A stretch of DNA of 5,846 nucleotides from an uncultured Bacillota bacterium (GTDB taxonomy: Bacteria; Bacillota; Clostridia; Peptostreptococcales; Anaerovoracaceae). The translations under genes and the position numbers were made by a program. Shown here piece by piece: positions 1 through 5,793 of this stretch (positions are counted from its first letter, which is position 1; each line of letters opens with the position of its first letter). The notes beneath the pieces were generated by a model. It saw only the letters and a list, made by a program, of their open reading frames with translations. It had not been told where the DNA came from and ran no database searches. Where the stretch lies: assembly GCA_959606705.1 (NCBI GenBank), contig CAUHLX010000184.1, forward strand, positions 1-5,846, in the 5' to 3' direction.

Positions 1-43
1 AAAAAACATGCGGATCGATAAGCTTTCTTTATTTATGTAAGTT
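1..43 (-). other. Short region after the last operon gene; no terminator established
   Basis: After the TAA at 46-44 the minus strand is AT-rich and reaches a run of six T at the window edge (6-1). The preceding bases contain overlapping small palindromes (ATCGAT, AAGCTT) but no stable GC-rich stem that I can draw. A terminator may lie across or beyond the edge; it cannot be called from what is visible. Confidence 0.3.
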
Positions 44-304
44 TTATTTTTCCAGTGCCCAAGCCCTGCACCTCCGGATTTTCGGCTGGGGATCATAGCC
101 CTCTTCCGCTCCCATCGAAGAAAGCGTTTCGCAGGGAAATTCGCCGCACTCCCCGCAGTGGTTCAGCCCTCTGCTTTCACAGCAGGTCTTGACGGCACAC
201 TCCCCGCCCCAGAACGGCTTCTCCATGTTCAGACAGCCCCGGCAGCCTACGTCAGCCTTTCCCTCACAGCTCTCGCAGCAGATTCCGCATCTCGATTCAT
301 ACAT
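44..304 (-). CDS. Small cysteine-rich protein, DUF3795-like
   Basis: This 86-residue soluble protein has 13 cysteines (6, 9, 10, 13, 21, 24, 36, 41, 42, 50, 53, 58, 79), many in CxxC spacing such as CGICCESC, CRGC and CGEC. The pattern, with a cysteine pair cluster at the N-terminus, then GCRGC, and GEFPC before a C-terminal segment ending in RCRAW, matches my recollection of the DUF3795 family found in anaerobes. That family has no established biochemical role; metal or iron-sulfur binding is a reasonable inference from the cysteines. The start is fixed by AAGGAGG with 8 nt spacing and by the conserved cysteine cluster beginning at residue 6. It is the last visible gene of the operon and overlaps the MATE gene by 58 bp, so translation is probably coupled. 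It has no signal peptide or membrane helix. Confidence 0.88.
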   Translation of the reverse strand: MYESRCGICCESCEGKADVGCRGCLNMEKPFWGGECAVKTCCESRGLNHCGECGEFPCETLSSMGAEEGYDPQPKIRRCRAWALEK

Positions 305-1668
305 GTTCCAATCCTCCTTAACTCCAATATCAGCAATACACTTGTTAAAACGAAGGCCATTCCATCCGCCGCCGGTCCCGACCAGAGGACCCCTGACAGT
401 CCCATTGCGGCCGACAGTCCCACCGCAGATACAATTTTAAATACAAGTTGGTAAGAAAGCGAAATGAGCGCTGCGCGTCCGGGCTTTCCAATGGCCTGGA
501 AAAACACTCCCGTAATATTTTGAAACCCGAAGAACGCGTATAGGAGAAAGTATGTTCGAAAAAAGTCCTTGGAAAACTCCATGTAAAGCTCCTGTTCCTG
601 CGAACCGAACAATCGAATGATGGGCTCCGGGAAACATACGAAGAGAATCACCGCGCCCACGGAAACCACCGTTCCCACTCTCACAGCCATCCAATAAGCT
701 TTTTTTACCCGAGGATAATTTTGTGCTCCGTAATTGTAGCTCACAATAGGCTGCATGCCCATGGCGATTCCCAGCAGGATCGTAAAGAGAATCTCCTGAA
801 CCTTCATGGAAACTCCGTAGGCGGTCAAGGGAATTTCACTGCCGAAGCCGGACCTGGCCCCGTAGAAAACGATCAAATTGTTGTTGACAGCCATGACCAG
901 CGTAAACGCCGCCTGATCGATAAAACTGCTGATTCCCAAACCGCAGATGCGGCGGGCCGCATCTCCCCGGAAGCGAAAGGCCTCCCTGGTAAACGTCACA
1001 CTTTGAAACCGTTTCAAATATGCGATGGAGAGCAGAAAGCTGACTCCCTGTCCGATGACGCTGGCCATAGCGGCGCCCTTGATTCCCCAATCCAGTCCGA
1101 ACAGAAACACCGGGTCCAGACAGCCGTTGATCACCGCGCCCAGAATCATGGAAACCATGGCGTACCGCGGGCTTCCGTCCGCCCGAATCAGCGCGTTGAC
1201 CGACGTGCTGATCATCAGAAAGGGCAGTCCCAGCACAGTAAGGATTCCATACTCCGACGCTAAGGGCAGCAGTGCCTCCGTACATCCGAACAACCTGAGA
1301 ATCGGCTGGAAAAACATCAGGCAGATTGCCATCACCATCAGGCTTCCCACCCCGATCATAACCACCGCCGTTCCGGCGGTCTTTCTCGCTTCTTCCCTTC
1401 TTCCCGCTCCCAAGCTGAGGTTGAATCCGGCCGCCGCTCCGTCTCCGATCAAAAGGGCGAGAGCCAAGGTGACCATGGATACCAGCAGCACCACGTTCGC
1501 CGCGCCGTTTCCCAGATATCCCACACTCCTGCCGATAAAAATCTGATCCACGATGTTATACAGAGCGTTGACCAGCATCGCCGTCACACCTGGCACCGCA
1601 AACCGCAGCATCAGCTTTCCCACGCTGCCGGTTCCTAAACGGATTTCTCCTGTTTTTTCCTCACTCAT
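247..1668 (-). CDS. MATE-family multidrug efflux protein (MepA-like)
   Basis: This 473-residue, strongly hydrophobic protein is a multi antimicrobial extrusion family member, with about 12 membrane helices in two related halves. Family motifs include YNIVDQIFIG (37-46), GDGAAAGFNLSLGAGR (75-90), IRADGSPRYAM (161-171), DPVFLFGLDWGIKGAA (185-200), GMQPIVSYNYGA (304-315) and FFQAIGKP (389-396). These resemble the MepA/DinF-like group of Firmicutes. It should sit in the cytoplasmic membrane and export cationic drugs or other small molecules using a sodium or proton gradient; the substrate is not readable. The ATG overlaps the kinase stop as ATGA, with AAGGGG 5 nt before it. The last 20 or so residues (about 454-473) are hydrophilic, and most are encoded by DNA that also encodes the start of the next gene, so this tail may be a by-product of the overlap. 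Placement behind a two-component system suggests signal-induced efflux. Confidence 0.95.
   Translation of the reverse strand: MSEEKTGEIRLGTGSVGKLMLRFAVPGVTAMLVNALYNIVDQIFIGRSVGYLGNGAANVVLLVSMVTLALALLIGDGAAAGFNLSLGAGRREEARKTAGTAVVMIGVGSLMVMAICLMFFQPILRLFGCTEALLPLASEYGILTVLGLPFLMISTSVNALIRADGSPRYAMVSMILGAVINGCLDPVFLFGLDWGIKGAAMASVIGQGVSFLLSIAYLKRFQSVTFTREAFRFRGDAARRICGLGISSFIDQAAFTLVMAVNNNLIVFYGARSGFGSEIPLTAYGVSMKVQEILFTILLGIAMGMQPIVSYNYGAQNYPRVKKAYWMAVRVGTVVSVGAVILFVCFPEPIIRLFGSQEQELYMEFSKDFFRTYFLLYAFFGFQNITGVFFQAIGKPGRAALISLSYQLVFKIVSAVGLSAAMGLSGVLWSGPAADGMAFVLTSVLLILELRRIGTCMNRDAESAARAVRERLT
312..319 (-). promoter_or_regulatory. Strong ribosome binding site inside the MATE gene
   Basis: AAGGAGGA lies within the MATE coding region, with 8 nt between AAGGAGG and the ATG at 304. 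It is close to a perfect match to the anti-Shine-Dalgarno sequence and is the main reason to accept a 58-bp overlap and to place the small gene's start at 304. Confidence 0.8.
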
Positions 1669-2864
1669 TGCATCCCCTTATTCCATAACGCCGGTCCATT
1701 GACCAACGATTTGGCACCGGAGTCTCCGATCCTTGGCTGCCTCGTCAGCTCAACCGTAAAAATCGAACCCCTCTCCGCTTTGCTGACTGCCGTGATCTTA
1801 CCCCCATGCCGTTCCAAGATCATTCGGACCACCGCCAGGCCCAGACCGGAACCGGCGATCTGTTGAGAGCGTGAAGGGTCCGCTCGATAGAACGGTTCAA
1901 AAATGTGGGGCAAAGCATCTGCCGTGATCCCCATCCCGGTGTCCTCCACCCGAATGTGTACCAAATCCTCGTCCGATTCCAGCGAAACGGACACGGTTCC
2001 CCCCCGTCGATTGTACTTAATCGCGTTTTCAATCAGGTTGTAGAATGCCCGATAGAGAAGGCTGGGATTTCCGCGCACCGTCACCGAGTCTCCGGAAATT
2101 TTGAATGCTACGTCCCGATCCTTCGCCTGTCCGGACAGCTCCCGTACCGCCTGCTCCAGCAGTATCCGTAGTTCCACCACCTCTCCCACTGGTAGGTTTT
2201 CCAAGTTGGCCAGCGCCAGAAGTCCCTCCACCGTCTTAATGATACGTTCCAGGCTCTCGCCGGTATCCGTCATAAACTCCCGGTAATCCGCCTGCTCCGG
2301 ACAGGGGTCCATTTCAAGGACTTGAAGGGAGGACTTGATGGCCGCCAGAGGTGTCTTAAGCTCGTGGGCCGCGTTAGCGGCGAAGCTCTTCTGGATTAAA
2401 AAGGATTCCTCAAGCTGTTCCAGCATCCGATTGAAGGCTGCCGCCAAGTCCAGCACCTCACCTTGCGCGCCTGCCAAAGGCACCCGCTGGTCCATGTGCC
2501 GTTCGTCCACGCTCCCCACGGAGCGGATGAGAGTCTTGAGAGGCCGCAGCACCTGCCTGGTGGCCAGATAAGTGCATCCCAGCGCCAACGCGATAATCAA
2601 CGCCAGCGCCAGAATAGACTGGGTGGAAAATTTCTCATTGGCGATCCTATAGAACGCCCCGGGTTCCGCCAGAGCCGGGTCGATTTCCAACTCCTCTTCG
2701 AGGGCCGGGTCCACCGCCACATTGCCCGACTCGATCAGCGCAGCATAATCTCCATAGTAGGTTCGGGCGGCAAAGAGGGAATTGGCGGTCAGCAGGAGAC
2801 AAGCCGCTAACAGGATCACGCCCACGATGACCATCAGCCGGACCTGAAGAGTCCATTTTTTCAT
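1665..2864 (-). CDS. Sensor histidine kinase, HAMP/HisKA/HATPase type
   Basis: This 399-residue membrane kinase is the partner of the response regulator just upstream. It has a first membrane helix (about 8-31), a short extracellular loop of about 50 residues (32-82) rich in Glu, Asp and Ala, a second helix (about 83-101), a HAMP linker (about 102-155) and a dimerisation domain with phospho-acceptor H167 in AAHELKTPLA. The ATPase domain shows the N-box NLIENAIKYN (276-285, N280), G1 DTGMGI (308-313), the F-box FEPFYRAD (322-329) and G2 GSGLGLAVV (338-346), all intact. The small loop suggests sensing at or within the membrane; the signal is unknown. GGAGGAGGA precedes the ATG by 6 nt. About 24 residues follow the usual end of the ATPase domain (after FTVELTR), a tail with no recognisable motif that overlaps the ribosome binding site of the next gene. 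Confidence 0.96.
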   Translation of the reverse strand: MKKWTLQVRLMVIVGVILLAACLLLTANSLFAARTYYGDYAALIESGNVAVDPALEEELEIDPALAEPGAFYRIANEKFSTQSILALALIIALALGCTYLATRQVLRPLKTLIRSVGSVDERHMDQRVPLAGAQGEVLDLAAAFNRMLEQLEESFLIQKSFAANAAHELKTPLAAIKSSLQVLEMDPCPEQADYREFMTDTGESLERIIKTVEGLLALANLENLPVGEVVELRILLEQAVRELSGQAKDRDVAFKISGDSVTVRGNPSLLYRAFYNLIENAIKYNRRGGTVSVSLESDEDLVHIRVEDTGMGITADALPHIFEPFYRADPSRSQQIAGSGLGLAVVRMILERHGGKITAVSKAERGSIFTVELTRQPRIGDSGAKSLVNGPALWNKGMQ

Positions 2865-3547
2865 GAAAATTCCTCCTCCGGATTACAAACACGATAGCCC
2901 TGTCCTCGCTGCGTAAGAATGTAGTCTCTTGCTCCCGCCCCGTCTAGTTTTTTTCGAAGGGAGTGAATATGAAAACGAAAGGAGTTGGAGAAGGGATCGG
3001 CCTCACTGTCCCAGGCATGTTCCACCAGTTCTTCCGCGCTTACCACACGTCCGGCGTGGATTAACAAATATTCCAAAAGGGCATATTCCTTCCGTGTCAA
3101 CGCTATGGGCTCGTCCCGATACCATACCTGACGCGAGGCGGTATTCACCCGCAGACGGCCGCAGACGAGCTGGGTATCTCCCGTGGTGAAGCTTCTCCTT
3201 AGAAGACTGCGGATGCGCGCCTCCAGCTCAGGAAACTCAAAGGGCTTGGTCAAATAATCGTTGCTGCCCTGATCCAAGCCGCTGATCTTGTCCTCCAGGG
3301 TATTGCGGGCGGATAGGATCAAAATGCGAAAGTCGCCGTCCTTCTCGCGAATTCGCCTCAAAACTTCCATTCCGTCCAGGATCGGCAGATTCAGATCCAG
3401 GATCATCAAATCATAATCATTGAGATCATATAGATAAAGAGCCTCTTGGCCATCAAAAGCACAATCTACCGCGTAGCCCCGCAGCCGCAGTCCCTTCGCT
3501 ATGTTCTTAGATAAGATTGCCTCATCCTCCACCAGCAGTATTTTCAT
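2861..3547 (-). CDS. OmpR/PhoB-family response regulator
   Basis: This 228-residue protein has the full length and layout of an OmpR-family transcription regulator. The receiver domain (about 1-117) shows the acidic residues E7/D8, phospho-acceptor D51 (in MILDLNLP), S79 in the ILILSAR strand and the conserved K101 in LTKPF. The C-terminal winged-helix DNA-binding domain (about 127-222) contains LTRKEYALLEYL, a recognition helix around 188-201 (NSFRFHIHSLRKKL) and the wing TQRGQGYRV (212-220). Phosphorylation of D51 by the neighbouring kinase should promote DNA binding. The ATG at 3547 is preceded by AAAAGGA with 9 nt spacing. The stop overlaps the start of the kinase gene as ATGA, so the two are co-translated. 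The likely targets, by inference, are its own promoter and hence the MATE gene in the same operon. Confidence 0.96.
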   Translation of the reverse strand: MKILLVEDEAILSKNIAKGLRLRGYAVDCAFDGQEALYLYDLNDYDLMILDLNLPILDGMEVLRRIREKDGDFRILILSARNTLEDKISGLDQGSNDYLTKPFEFPELEARIRSLLRRSFTTGDTQLVCGRLRVNTASRQVWYRDEPIALTRKEYALLEYLLIHAGRVVSAEELVEHAWDSEADPFSNSFRFHIHSLRKKLDGAGARDYILTQRGQGYRVCNPEEEFS

Positions 3548-3567
3548 CGCTTCACATCCTTTTCATC

Positions 3568-3596
3568 AGCCTACCGGACTCCTCCGGATTTGTCAA
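3568..3596 (-). promoter_or_regulatory. Sigma-70-type promoter of the two-component/MATE operon
   Basis: A perfect -35 TTGACA (3596-3591) is followed after a 17-bp spacer by TAGGCT (3573-3568, 3 of 6 to the -10 consensus). It is the best promoter match in the gap and sits just before the response-regulator gene. The predicted start is near 3561, giving a leader of only about 14 nt that would still include AAGGA. The spacer carries TCCGG twice in direct orientation with a 10-bp period (3588-3584 and 3578-3574); the same bases form the dyad CCGGA-4-TCCGG. Direct half-sites one helical turn apart are typical of OmpR/PhoB-family regulators, so autoregulation is possible. The weak -10 fits a promoter that depends on an activator. 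Confidence 0.65.
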
Positions 3597-3733
3597 TAGT
3601 GAAGGCACGGTCCGCTGTGACGCTCCTTCTTCTCTCTTAAGTATTACCAAATAACGAAGCGATCCTCCGGTAACGCGCACAGCTGCGGAAGTAAGCGTCA
3701 TCGTCTTCGGGAGAGAACATGGGATTCGAATCT

Positions 3734-3765
3734 TCACCTGCGATGCCGTCGGACATCGTAGGTGA
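3734..3765. repeat. Near-perfect 32-bp inverted repeat (operator or hairpin)
   Basis: Twelve-base arms, TCACCTGCGATG and CATCGTAGGTGA on the plus strand, pair at 11 positions with one G/T mismatch, around an 8-base centre. A separate perfect 10-bp palindrome, GATTCGAATC, lies at 3723-3732. There is no run of T residues on either side, so it does not look like a standard intrinsic terminator. Its centre (3749-3750) nearly coincides with the start point predicted from the promoter-like pair at 3755-3783, which is a usual place for a repressor operator. It could instead be an RNA hairpin about 95 nt after the ABC stop that protects or defines the 3' end of that transcript. Confidence 0.6.
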
Positions 3766-3783
3766 TTGCAGATAGGATATCAA
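3755..3783 (-). promoter_or_regulatory. Possible upstream promoter overlapping an inverted repeat
   Basis: TTGATA (3783-3778, 5 of 6 to the -35 consensus) is followed after exactly 17 bp by TACGAT (3760-3755, 4 of 6 to the -10 consensus). Transcription would start near 3748 and run toward the response-regulator gene with a leader of about 200 nt. The -10 hexamer and the predicted start point lie inside the inverted repeat at 3734-3765. This is motif matching only. Confidence 0.35.
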
Positions 3784-3858
3784 ATACTTTGTTAGATTTT
3801 CATTAGGGCAGGGTATCGTTTGAAATTTGGGGCCGAATGCTTCCGCCGTCCGATGGGA

Positions 3859-5793
3859 CTATTCCAATTCGAAAACGCCGGTGTATAGCTGATAGTAAGT
3901 TCCCTTTTGCGCAATCAGCTTATTGTGATCGCCTCGTTCGACGATACGTCCATTTTCCAAAACTAGAATCACATCGGAATTCCGTACCGTAGACAAGCGG
4001 TGTGCGATGACAAATACCGTTCTGCCCTTCATCAGCCGATCCATGCCGCCCTGCACCAGCGCCTCGGTGCGGGTGTCGATGGAGGAAGTGGCCTCGTCCA
4101 GGATCATAACAGGGGGATCGGATACGGCGGCGCGGGCAATGGAGATCAGCTGCCGCTGTCCCTGGGAAAGACCGCTGCCGTCACCTTGAAGCATGGTATC
4201 GTAGCCTTGCGGCAGCATACGGATAAAGCTGTCCGCGTTGGCCAGCTTGGCGGCGGCGACACACTCATCATCGGAAGCATGCGGATTGCCATAGCGGATA
4301 TTTTCCATAACGGTTCCGGTGAACAAATTGACGTCCTGTAAAACAACGCCCAGAGATCGACGCAGATCGGCTTTTTTGATCTTGTTGATGTTGATGCCGT
4401 CATAGCGGATCTTACCGTCGGCGATGTCGTAAAAACGATTGATCAGATTGGTGATCGTCGTTTTTCCCGCACCGGTCGCCCCCACAAAGGCAATCTTCTG
4501 TCCCGGCTTCGCATACAAGGTAATATCGCGCAGCACCATCTTCCCCGGCACATATCCAAAGTCCACATGATCCATGGTGATTTCGCCTTTTAACTCGACA
4601 TATGTTAATGTGCCGTCGTGATGAGGGTGTTTCCAGGCCCAGCGGCCGGTATGCCGAACCGATTCGGCAATGGTTCCGTCTTCCTCAATTCTCGCGTCGA
4701 CCAGTGTGACATAGCCTTCGTCAGCTTCAGGTTCTTCTTCCATAAAGGTAAAGATCCGAGAAGCACCGGCAAGAGCGGTAATGATGGAATTGAGCTGGTT
4801 GGAAATTTGTGCGATGGGGTTGGTGAAGCTTCGGCACAGAGTGAGAAAGGAAGCGATCATCCCCAGCGATAAGGTATTGACACCGGTCAGTCCCAAATTA
4901 GCCACGCTGAAAATCGCCAGATATGCGCCCAGAATCGCCACGATGACATACTGTAAATAATTCAAGCCGCACAGCATCGGCATGATGGCGTTGGCATTTC
5001 CATTGGCGGCGGCGGCACTCTTCTCCCACGCTCGGTTCTTTTCTCGAAGCTGCTCCTTGACCTTCTCTTCATGGCAGAATACCTTGATCACTCTTTGGCC
5101 ATGGACCATCTCCTCTACAAAGCCGTTTAAGTCGGCCAGGTTCTTCTGCTGGCAAGCGAAGTAGAAGCCGATTTGATTCATCGTGCCGCCGGCCGCCTTC
5201 AAGTTTAACATTACGATCAACGCGGCGACGACGGTTAGCGGGATACTGATATACAGCATGCAGACGAGGACTGCCGCAATGGTAAATACGGAGGCGACGA
5301 GCTGTGACATGGACTGTGCGATGAGCTGCCGAAGGGTATCGGTGTCATTGGTGTACAAGCTCATGATTTCACCGTGAGTATGAGTATCAAAGCAGCGAAT
5401 GGGAAGCCACTGCATTTTGGCAAACATTTCGTCTCGTATTTTTTTCAGAGTGCCTTGGGCAATGGTCACCATCAACCGGTTGTAGATTAGCGTGGCAATG
5501 ATCCCTACGAAATAAACGCAGCCAATGTTAATCAACGCGTGAATCAGACCGGTAAAAACCGGGGAATTCATGGCAAGCATCGGCAGGATGTAGTCATCAA
5601 TCAGTGTCTGCAGAAAGAGTGAGGACGCCGCGCTGGCGATGGAGCTGAGCAGGATGCAGAGGACCACGACCACCATTCTGCCCCGATACTCTTTCATATA
5701 AGATAAAACCCGAGACAGAGTCTTGAAATCCAAACGTTGTTCTCCCTTTTTAAGGATTAAACTTGAGCAATTCTCCATCCGTTTCTTATTCAT
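3859..5793 (-). CDS. ABC-type multidrug/peptide exporter, fused membrane and ATPase half-subunit
   Basis: This 644-residue protein is a half-transporter with an N-terminal six-helix membrane domain (about residues 38-325) and a C-terminal nucleotide-binding domain (about 403-640). Visible ATPase motifs are A-loop Y414, Walker A GATGAGKTT (438-446), Q-loop Q486, signature LSQGQ (542-546), Walker B VMILDEATSS with D566 and catalytic E567, and H-loop H598. A linker of about 50 residues (352-402) includes TGRWAWKHPHHDG, an insert I recall from a clostridial subgroup of these exporters. The start at 5793 is chosen because AAGGAG lies 9 nt upstream and because the partner gene's frame ends at 5786. 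A longer in-frame start at 5844 would overlap the partner by about 59 bp and lacks support. The protein should sit in the cytoplasmic membrane and drive ATP-dependent export, probably of a drug, lipid or peptide. The substrate cannot be read from sequence. The TAG stop is followed by more open frame. Confidence 0.95.
   Translation of the reverse strand: MNKKRMENCSSLILKKGEQRLDFKTLSRVLSYMKEYRGRMVVVVLCILLSSIASAASSLFLQTLIDDYILPMLAMNSPVFTGLIHALINIGCVYFVGIIATLIYNRLMVTIAQGTLKKIRDEMFAKMQWLPIRCFDTHTHGEIMSLYTNDTDTLRQLIAQSMSQLVASVFTIAAVLVCMLYISIPLTVVAALIVMLNLKAAGGTMNQIGFYFACQQKNLADLNGFVEEMVHGQRVIKVFCHEEKVKEQLREKNRAWEKSAAAANGNANAIMPMLCGLNYLQYVIVAILGAYLAIFSVANLGLTGVNTLSLGMIASFLTLCRSFTNPIAQISNQLNSIITALAGASRIFTFMEEEPEADEGYVTLVDARIEEDGTIAESVRHTGRWAWKHPHHDGTLTYVELKGEITMDHVDFGYVPGKMVLRDITLYAKPGQKIAFVGATGAGKTTITNLINRFYDIADGKIRYDGININKIKKADLRRSLGVVLQDVNLFTGTVMENIRYGNPHASDDECVAAAKLANADSFIRMLPQGYDTMLQGDGSGLSQGQRQLISIARAAVSDPPVMILDEATSSIDTRTEALVQGGMDRLMKGRTVFVIAHRLSTVRNSDVILVLENGRIVERGDHNKLIAQKGTYYQLYTGVFELE

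Larger units (their letters stand above)
3637..3858 (-). other. 73-codon open frame continuing in frame after the ABC stop; unassigned, possible gene remnant
   Basis: After the TAG at 3861-3859 the same frame stays open for 73 codons and ends at TAA (3639-3637). The translation looks protein-like, with an acidic patch SPEDDDAYF followed by a basic stretch RSCARYRRIASLF. I do not recognise it. Internal ATG codons occur at 3756 (39 residues) and 3720 (27 residues). Neither has a good ribosome binding site: the only purine-rich match, AGGTGA, sits about 13 nt before the second. It could be the tail of a decayed gene, a small leader-type peptide, rare readthrough of TAG, or simply a chance open frame. 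The ABC protein already ends where its family normally ends, so readthrough is the least likely reading. Confidence 0.25.

Noticed and set aside
14..25. ATCGATAAGCTT at the left edge, resembling a cloning-vector polylinker or pBR322 junction
   Set aside because: Only 12-13 bases match and the flanking bases on both sides do not continue into vector sequence; a chance match is the simpler explanation.
721..1263. 180-codon plus-strand frame opposite the MATE gene (also 1025-1546 and others)
   Set aside because: These are antisense shadows of well-supported genes. Their translations are low in hydrophobic residues and lack domain motifs and ribosome binding sites.
3579..3590. 12-bp identity with 2873-2884 (CTCCTCCGGATT), a possible shared regulatory element
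   Set aside because: A 12-base match is expected by chance about once or twice in a window this size. The second copy is explained by the kinase ribosome binding site and the codons at the end of the response-regulator gene.
3552..3737. 61-codon frame starting with GTG in the gap before the response-regulator gene
   Set aside because: It runs through the -35, spacer and -10 of the operon promoter, has no ribosome binding site at suitable spacing, and its translation resembles nothing I recognise. It overlaps the other open frame in this gap.
3718..3740. TTCGAATC motif like a tRNA T-loop, possible tRNA or attachment-site remnant
   Set aside because: The bases on either side do not form the 5-bp T-stem on either strand, and no acceptor, D-arm or anticodon arm can be drawn around it.
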